DNA of 20,069 bases, taken from positions 1 to 20,069 of the forward strand of contig CALEFD010000051.1 of assembly GCA_937876995.1 (NCBI GenBank), given 5' to 3'. A program made the position numbers and the translations under genes. Under the pieces are notes generated by a model. That model had not been told where the DNA came from. It worked only from the letters and a program-made list of their open reading frames with translations, and did not search any database. The DNA comes from an uncultured Bacteroidales bacterium. GTDB taxonomy: Bacteria; Bacteroidota; Bacteroidia; Bacteroidales; Bacteroidaceae. This document shows positions 15,456-20,069 of the stretch, in pieces (position 1 is the stretch's first letter; each line of letters starts with the position of its first letter).

Positions 15456-16823
15456 TTATTCCTCTTCTGATGGATATATATTATCATCCACACCTAAAGT
15501 CTTATCAAGATCGGCTTTTGCCGACAGATAATCGAATATAGACTGTCCATAAGTAAGTTTTGCCTGAGTCAAAGAGACTTCTGAATTATTCAGTTCAAGA
15601 ATAGTTCCATTACCTATTTCATAGCGTTTTTCAGCTATCATTCTACCCTTTTCGGCCTGAACTATTGCCTCTTTATTACTTGCCACTTGCTCAGCGCTGG
15701 CCTTCATATTGTTCAAGTAGCTCTTTACCTGCATATCTATTTGACGCTCTGTATAAAGTCTATTCTGGTTCAACTGACTTATCTGCAATTTTGTGCTTCT
15801 CAGTTTGGTAAAATTACCCATTCTGAATATTGGTACCGACAAAGAGAGCACCACCGAAGAACTGCGCGCCCAAGTATAATCAGATATTCTAAAATTATCG
15901 TTATACAGCGATTGGAAAGAATATGAACCTTGCAATGCCAAAGTGGGTAGGAAATTCATCTTTTGAACAGTCAAATTCTGGTTCAGTAATTTCTCATTTA
16001 AATCCAACTGACGTATTGATGTATTGTTATCCAAAGAATAATTACCCGAAGCCAACACCTCAGAATACATCTCCTCTTCATAATCTGACAAACTGCCATT
16101 AACAACTATCTCTACGTCATCAGCAACACCCATAAGCACCTTCAACTGCAGTCCGGCTATACTTACGGCATTTCTTGCAGAAATCATAGAAGGTTTCAAA
16201 CTGCGCATTTGCACTTCTGCACTTATCTTATCGTATTCACTGGCACCGCCCAATTCGAACATTGAATTAATAACTTCAAAATTCTTTTCTGCATTAGCAT
16301 AACTCTGTTCCAATACTTTATAAGAATCTTGAGCCAGCATCAAACTATAGTATGCTTTTGTAACCTGATTTACCAAATCCAGCCTTGAACTGCGACTCTG
16401 CTCCACAGCTTGTTCCAGATCTGTTGTAGTAAGATTCATTGTTGCATATACAGTAGGAGCAAAGATAGGCAGGCTGACAGAAAACTGTCCATTCCAAGTA
16501 CTGGTATTATCCTTACCCATTTTAAACTCCATATCATTCAATTTCATAACTGCAGCCAAAACAGTGTATTGCACTGTTCCGGAAAAATCCACAGATGGCA
16601 ATAATGACTGCCATGTCTCCTGCTTGCTTATCTTCTTCAGTTCAATCTGTTGGTCAGCCACTAAAACCGTAGGGTTTTCGCTGACAGCAATTTCAATTGC
16701 ATCTTCCAATGTCAATTCTATGACATTTTTCTGTTCCGCTACCTGAGCTCCTGCATTTACACCCAACAAAGATGAGAGTGCAAACATCCAGAAACTCTTT
16801 CTAAAAATACATCTTCTTTTCAT
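15456..16823 (-). CDS. TolC-family outer-membrane efflux channel
   Basis: This 455-residue outer membrane factor forms the trimeric exit duct of the tripartite pump. It has a basic N-terminus and a signal peptide of about 26 residues (cleavage probably after NAGA). Two repeated OEP segments follow, with long heptad-like helices separated by strand-rich stretches. The characteristic LTLEDAIEIAVSENPTVLVADQQIEL is split across about 36-64, and a second repeat begins near LRSTKLQISQLNQNR. The C-terminal helix LTYGQSIFDYLSAKADLD is typical. It is the first gene of the efflux operon, preceded by a -7 box at 16890-16897. The substrate depends on the pump, which it serves directly. Confidence 0.93.
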   Translation of the reverse strand: MKRRCIFRKSFWMFALSSLLGVNAGAQVAEQKNVIELTLEDAIEIAVSENPTVLVADQQIELKKISKQETWQSLLPSVDFSGTVQYTVLAAVMKLNDMEFKMGKDNTSTWNGQFSVSLPIFAPTVYATMNLTTTDLEQAVEQSRSSRLDLVNQVTKAYYSLMLAQDSYKVLEQSYANAEKNFEVINSMFELGGASEYDKISAEVQMRSLKPSMISARNAVSIAGLQLKVLMGVADDVEIVVNGSLSDYEEEMYSEVLASGNYSLDNNTSIRQLDLNEKLLNQNLTVQKMNFLPTLALQGSYSFQSLYNDNFRISDYTWARSSSVVLSLSVPIFRMGNFTKLRSTKLQISQLNQNRLYTERQIDMQVKSYLNNMKASAEQVASNKEAIVQAEKGRMIAEKRYEIGNGTILELNNSEVSLTQAKLTYGQSIFDYLSAKADLDKTLGVDDNIYPSEEE

Positions 16824-16889
16824 TATTTATTTTTTAAACAATCCACTAGTATTAAAACATACCAAAACAAAAAAAAATCTTCTGGACTG

Positions 16890-16897
16890 CAAAGTTA
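16890..16897 (-). promoter_or_regulatory. Bacteroidota -7 box for the RND efflux operon
   Basis: Read on the minus strand, TAACTTTG matches TAnnTTTG fully. The leader to the tolC-like ATG would be about 60 bases and is rich in A and T, without an obvious Shine-Dalgarno. No TTTG was found at the -33 distance. Confidence 0.45.
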
Positions 16898-17104
16898 AAA
16901 CAAATGTCTTGATTTTGTTAATTTGCCAATCCACATTACACCATAATTACTCATTATTAACAAACCGAAACACCTTATTATACAAATAGTCAAGTTTAGG
17001 CAGAAAATATCATTCTTAAACGCATATTTATATCTCAAATATTCATTTTGTCACTTTTTTGCTATTTTTAAAAGCATTTTTACTATAGTTTCGAAATTAT
17101 TACG

Positions 17105-17112
17105 TAAATTTG
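17105..17112 (+). promoter_or_regulatory. Bacteroidota -7 box for gdhA
   Basis: TAAATTTG matches TAnnTTTG fully and gives a leader of about 53 bases before the ATG at 17171. The leader is strongly A-rich, as in many highly expressed Bacteroidota genes. No clear -33 TTTG is seen. Confidence 0.48.
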
Positions 17113-17170
17113 CCACGAATTAAAGAAAAAAACAAAACAAACAGTTCAACAAAGACAAAATTATATCATT

Positions 17171-18505
17171 ATGAAAGTTGATGAAGTATTGAACAATCTT
17201 ATGCAGCGTTTCCCTGGACAGCCGGAATACTTCCAGGCAGTAAACGAAGTACTGCACTCTATTGAGGGTGAATACAACAGACACCCTGAGTTTGAAGAAT
17301 GCAACCTGATTGAGCGTTTCTGCATTCCTGACAGAATTCACATTTTCCGTGTAACCTGGCAGGCAGACGACAAATCCATCCACACAAATTTGGGTTATCG
17401 CGTTCAGCACAGTAATGCTATAGGCCCGTACAAAGGCGGTATTCGTTTCCACCCTTCAGTAAACCTAAGCATTCTTAAATATTTGGCATTCGAGCAGACA
17501 CTTAAAAATTCACTGACAACATTGCCTATGGGTGGTGCAAAAGGTGGTTCAGACTTCAATCCAAAAGGTAAATCAGAAGCTGAGGTAATGCGTTTCTGCC
17601 ATGCATTTATGCAGGAATTGTGGCGTCACATTGGTCCTGAAACCGACGTTCCTGCAGGTGATATAGGTGTAGGTGCTCGTGAAGTAGGTTATATGTATGG
17701 TATGTACAAAAAACTAACCCAGACCTTCACAGGTACTTTGACAGGTAAGGCTCTTTCATTTGGTGGTTCTCTAATTCGTCCGGAAGCTACCGGTTACGGT
17801 AACATATACTTCTTGCAAGAAATGCTTGCTACTCGCGGTGAATCATTGGAAGGCAAAAAGTGCTTGATTTCAGGTTCAGGTAACGTAGCACAATACACAG
17901 CAGAAAAGGTTCTGCAGTTGGGCGGTAAAGTTCTTACCATGTCTGATTCAGACGGCTATGTTTATAATCCTGATGGTATCACACGTGAACAGCTTGACTG
18001 GATTATGGATCTTAAGAATGTACGTCGTGGTAGAATTTCTGAGTTTGCAGATGAATTCGGTTTGAAATATGTTGCAGGTGTTCGTCCTTGGTATGAAAAG
18101 GGTGATATTGCTCTGCCATCAGCTACACAGAACGAAATCAATGAAGAAGAAGCTAAGGCTTTGGTTGCAAACGGCATTATGGCTGTTTCAGAAGGTGCAA
18201 ACATGCCTTCACGTCCTGAAGCTATCCGCGTATTCCAGAATGCAAAGATTCTTTATGCTCCTGGTAAAGCTGCCAACGCTGGTGGTGTATCAGTATCAGG
18301 TCTTGAAATGACACAGAACTCTATCAAACTTGGTTGGAGCAAAGAAGAAGTAGATGAAAAGCTACACAGCATTATGCGTAACATCCACTCTGCTTGCGTA
18401 CAGTATGGTACAGAAGCAGACGGCTACATCAACTATGAAAAGGGTGCTAACGTATCCGGTTTCATGAAGGTAGCAGACGCTATGATGAAGCAGGGTGTTG
18501 TTTGA
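17171..18505 (+). CDS. gdhA: NADP-type glutamate dehydrogenase (hexameric, 444 residues)
   Basis: The enzyme makes glutamate from 2-oxoglutarate, ammonia and NAD(P)H, a main route of ammonia assimilation in gut Bacteroidota. Glutamate-binding and catalytic motifs are visible: NAIGPYKGGIRFHPSVN (82-98), LPMGGAKGGSDFNPKG (118-133) with the catalytic Lys124, and DVPAGDIGVGAREVGYMYG (159-177) with Asp164. The Rossmann coenzyme loop is SGSGNVAQY (234-242). The 444-residue length fits the small hexameric GDH. NADP rather than NAD is inferred from overall likeness to E. coli GdhA. Arginine is nearly always CGT/CGC and glycine often GGT, unlike lpxK and rsmF, which favour AGA, so strong expression is likely. 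It has its own -7 box and terminator and stands alone as a transcript. Confidence 0.96.
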   Translation: MKVDEVLNNLMQRFPGQPEYFQAVNEVLHSIEGEYNRHPEFEECNLIERFCIPDRIHIFRVTWQADDKSIHTNLGYRVQHSNAIGPYKGGIRFHPSVNLSILKYLAFEQTLKNSLTTLPMGGAKGGSDFNPKGKSEAEVMRFCHAFMQELWRHIGPETDVPAGDIGVGAREVGYMYGMYKKLTQTFTGTLTGKALSFGGSLIRPEATGYGNIYFLQEMLATRGESLEGKKCLISGSGNVAQYTAEKVLQLGGKVLTMSDSDGYVYNPDGITREQLDWIMDLKNVRRGRISEFADEFGLKYVAGVRPWYEKGDIALPSATQNEINEEEAKALVANGIMAVSEGANMPSRPEAIRVFQNAKILYAPGKAANAGGVSVSGLEMTQNSIKLGWSKEEVDEKLHSIMRNIHSACVQYGTEADGYINYEKGANVSGFMKVADAMMKQGVV

Positions 18506-18535
18506 TTCGATTTAATAGTCAACACTATACAAGAA

Positions 18536-18566
18536 AAGAACTGGTCGATATATTCGATCAGTTCTT
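18536..18566. terminator. Rho-independent terminator after gdhA (possibly bidirectional)
   Basis: A 13-pair stem (18536-18548 with 18554-18566, one G-T pair) with a 5-base loop is followed on the plus strand by TTTG and then TTTTAT. On the minus strand it is followed by TTCTTG after the last pairs. It lies 30 bases past the gdhA stop and could also stop transcripts coming from the converging secreted-protein gene. Confidence 0.85.
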
Positions 18567-18580
18567 TTTGTTTTATCTGC

Positions 18581-18612
18581 TACGTCAGATCTCTGTTACG
18601 TCATATCTCCAG
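18581..18612. repeat. Two tandem 16-base imperfect repeats beyond the gdhA terminator
   Basis: TACGTCAGATCTCTGT (18581-18596) is followed immediately by TACGTCATATCTCCAG (18597-18612); 12 of the 16 positions agree. Each unit contains TACGTCA. It lies between two converging genes. Two copies are few, and no function is evident. Confidence 0.5.
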
Positions 18613-18632
18613 ATCTGCCAGAACAAGATTTA

Positions 18633-19988
18633 TTACTTTACATAAACCTTCTTACCATCCTTTATGTAAAGACCGCTCTGTGGATTCTCCACTCTACGAC
18701 CAAACAAATCATAATAAACAGACTGTTCCTTAGTCTTGTCTGAATCTATTTCAGGAACATCAGTAGTTTGACCATTATTGTACCCATAAGTTATTGGAAT
18801 AACAAAATCGGGAACATAATTATCTTCACTAATCAATCCGCTAAAATATTCATCGGTAATTTTTAGAGCAAATGCTCCGTTGGCTTTGTCCGATTCATAA
18901 CAAAGAGTTAACGTTTCAATATCTTTATCATTCATTTCATTACCTAAATGTAGGTAATAGCTTTTAACATAAGAATTGTTTTCTACTGTAGATGGATATA
19001 CCATAAAACTATCATTGTTTGTGCTGCCATTAAAGCTCCATTGATTTACTATGTTATCCTTTGAATTCTCTATCTCGAATTCATAACCTGTATTCACTAT
19101 TACCTTATTATCTTGATCCAATAACACATTGGCTACAGGTATATCTGTTCTTTCTATTGTTATATCATCTAAACACACCTCTATTTCTTCTCCACTGGTG
19201 TTCTCGCAATAGAAACTAAAAGAGAATAAATCTGTTTGTAATGATTTAGTATATTTATTTCTTTTTTCATCAGTAACCGGTTCAAATGATGTAAACTGAT
19301 GTCCTTTATTTTGCAAATAACTATTCATTACAGCATCGCCGGTGTAATAGAACAAAAGAGAAATCTCATTCCATCCCTTACTTAACTCAAAATCTTTTCT
19401 ATATCCACCTAAATTTTCGCCTACACTTGTACCAATTTTAGTACTAAGTGGTGAATTTGCATCGGCGGTCTTTGGTAAAGGACTTGTTTCAAAAGCTGGC
19501 GCATACCCTCTGATTATGTCAGATAAAAAATATGATTTTCCTGTAGATTTTGCTAAAAACGATACTCTGTACAGTTGATTGGGTTCAAAAGTAAAACCAT
19601 ACAATTTTATACTTAAACGGCCTTCTACTCCAAGATGAACTTTAAATACATTGTTATCTTTATCTGCTGTTGATATTGAATTTGAGGCAGACAAACGACT
19701 AATTTCCTTCTCTTCTTTTTCTATAGAATAGTTTGACCAACCTATTAAAGACTGTTCTATAACATTACTTACTCGAATTATAGTATCTTTAAAATAGGCC
19801 CTATTCAGATTATCGTCACAATACCATATACCTTCTATAGAATCTTGCGGATTCTTTTCAAGGAATGATTCCAAATTATCTTCAAAACCATAAGAATAGA
19901 TAATACTGTCAGGAGCAGTATTTCCATACATCAAGATGGATGAACTTATCATCAACATTCCAATAAATAAGTAGATAAACTGTTTCAT
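18633..19988 (-). CDS. Secreted protein of unknown function with type IX-like C-terminal tail
   Basis: A 451-residue protein with a signal peptide (about 1-22, IYLFIGMLMISSSILMYG). Its body is rich in beta strands and aromatic residues. Segments such as KGWNEISLLFYYTG (204-217) and EVCLDDITIER (270-280) resemble carbohydrate-binding or galactose-binding-like beta-sandwich modules, perhaps two of them (about 28-280 and 290-400), but I recognise no family with confidence. The last residues (425-451), with YYDLFGRR, GLYIKDGKK and a final basic residue, match the short type A C-terminal sorting motif of type IX cargo seen in Prevotella and relatives. Surface attachment is therefore likely. A -7 box is 51 bases upstream. 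It converges on gdhA and has no obvious partner genes. I see no catalytic motif. Confidence 0.72.
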   Translation of the reverse strand: MKQFIYLFIGMLMISSSILMYGNTAPDSIIYSYGFEDNLESFLEKNPQDSIEGIWYCDDNLNRAYFKDTIIRVSNVIEQSLIGWSNYSIEKEEKEISRLSASNSISTADKDNNVFKVHLGVEGRLSIKLYGFTFEPNQLYRVSFLAKSTGKSYFLSDIIRGYAPAFETSPLPKTADANSPLSTKIGTSVGENLGGYRKDFELSKGWNEISLLFYYTGDAVMNSYLQNKGHQFTSFEPVTDEKRNKYTKSLQTDLFSFSFYCENTSGEEIEVCLDDITIERTDIPVANVLLDQDNKVIVNTGYEFEIENSKDNIVNQWSFNGSTNNDSFMVYPSTVENNSYVKSYYLHLGNEMNDKDIETLTLCYESDKANGAFALKITDEYFSGLISEDNYVPDFVIPITYGYNNGQTTDVPEIDSDKTKEQSVYYDLFGRRVENPQSGLYIKDGKKVYVK

Positions 19989-19999
19989 AAGCGTAATAA

Positions 20000-20035
20000 T
20001 TATTTGTTAATAACATTGGTTTTTATTTGTTAATA
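20000..20035. repeat. Pair of 13-base direct repeats in the leader of the secreted-protein gene
   Basis: TTATTTGTTAATA occurs at 20000-20012 and again, identical, at 20023-20035, with centres 23 bases apart. On the transcript strand the unit reads TATTAACAAATAA. One copy overlaps the predicted transcription start and the other lies within the leader. This would suit a regulator binding two sites on one face of the helix, but AT-rich chance repetition is also possible. Confidence 0.5.
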
Positions 20036-20038
20036 CAG

Positions 20039-20046
20039 CAAAGTTA
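20039..20046 (-). promoter_or_regulatory. Bacteroidota -7 box for the secreted-protein gene
   Basis: On the minus strand TAACTTTG matches TAnnTTTG fully. The last bases of the window read TTG on that strand, 20 bases upstream of the box, so a -33 TTTG could be completed just outside the window. This makes it one of the better-supported promoters here. The leader would be about 45 bases. Confidence 0.5.
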
Positions 20047-20069
20047 TGAAGGCAAAGTTTCACTTGCAA

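Larger units (their letters stand above)
16824..17170. other. Divergent intergenic region between tolC-like gene and gdhA
   Basis: These 347 bases hold no gene. The sequence is very AT-rich, with A- and T-runs near both gene starts. It contains the -7 box of the efflux operon (16890-16897, minus) and that of gdhA (17105-17112, plus). The middle, roughly 16920-17080, has no hairpin, tRNA, inverted operator or repeat that I can see. An unmarked regulator site for the efflux operon may lie here, but no regulator gene is adjacent. Confidence 0.6.

Noticed and set aside
1..20069. Mobile elements, prophage, CRISPR array or defence island
   Set aside because: No transposase, integrase, phage gene, regularly spaced repeat or toxin-antitoxin pair was found. 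The tRNA has no attachment-site duplication or integrase beside it.

Overview
The window looks like a chromosomal segment of an AT-rich member of the Bacteroidales (Bacteroides/Prevotella-like). The signs are Bacteroidota-type -7 promoter boxes (TAnnTTTG) in front of several genes, A-rich leaders without clear Shine-Dalgarno sequences, several lipobox lipoproteins, a TolB-like 6-bladed propeller lipoprotein, a PorE-like TPR/PD40/CRD/OmpA protein, and a secreted protein with a short type IX-secretion-like C-terminal motif. No insertion sequence, phage gene, CRISPR array or integration site is visible. Almost all of it is densely packed core-type sequence.

Layout, left to right. (1) Bases 1-534, minus strand: the N-terminal part of a propeller lipoprotein, divergent from rsmF (684-2018, plus), an rRNA m5C methyltransferase. 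(2) Bases 2021-5823, minus: topB (DNA topoisomerase III), then the PorE-like OmpA lipoprotein, probably one transcript. (3) Bases 5955-8369, minus: an ExbB / 4-TM membrane protein / ExbD / ExbD proton-channel operon with a strong terminator, and a tRNA-Ser(GGA) just upstream of exbB. (4) Bases 8710-10826, plus: lpxK and thiL overlapping by ATGA, closed by a hairpin that also serves the converging operon. (5) Bases 10899-16823, minus: a tripartite RND efflux operon (TolC-like outer membrane factor, membrane-fusion lipoprotein, HAE1-type pump) ending in a 97-residue PII-like protein. (6) Bases 17171-18505, plus: gdhA (glutamate dehydrogenase), with codon use suggesting high expression and a strong terminator. 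(7) Bases 18633-19988, minus: an unassigned secreted protein with the type IX-like tail.

Much of the window concerns the cell envelope: lipid A phosphorylation (LpxK), energy coupling to the outer membrane (ExbB/ExbD), drug or metabolite efflux (RND operon), a peptidoglycan-anchored outer-membrane lipoprotein (PorE-like) and a probable cell-surface protein. The housekeeping genes are topB, rsmF, thiL, gdhA and tRNA-Ser. I see no clear novel defence or mobile system. The least-explained parts are the 4-TM protein inside the exb operon, the PII-like protein attached to the RND pump, and the last secreted protein.
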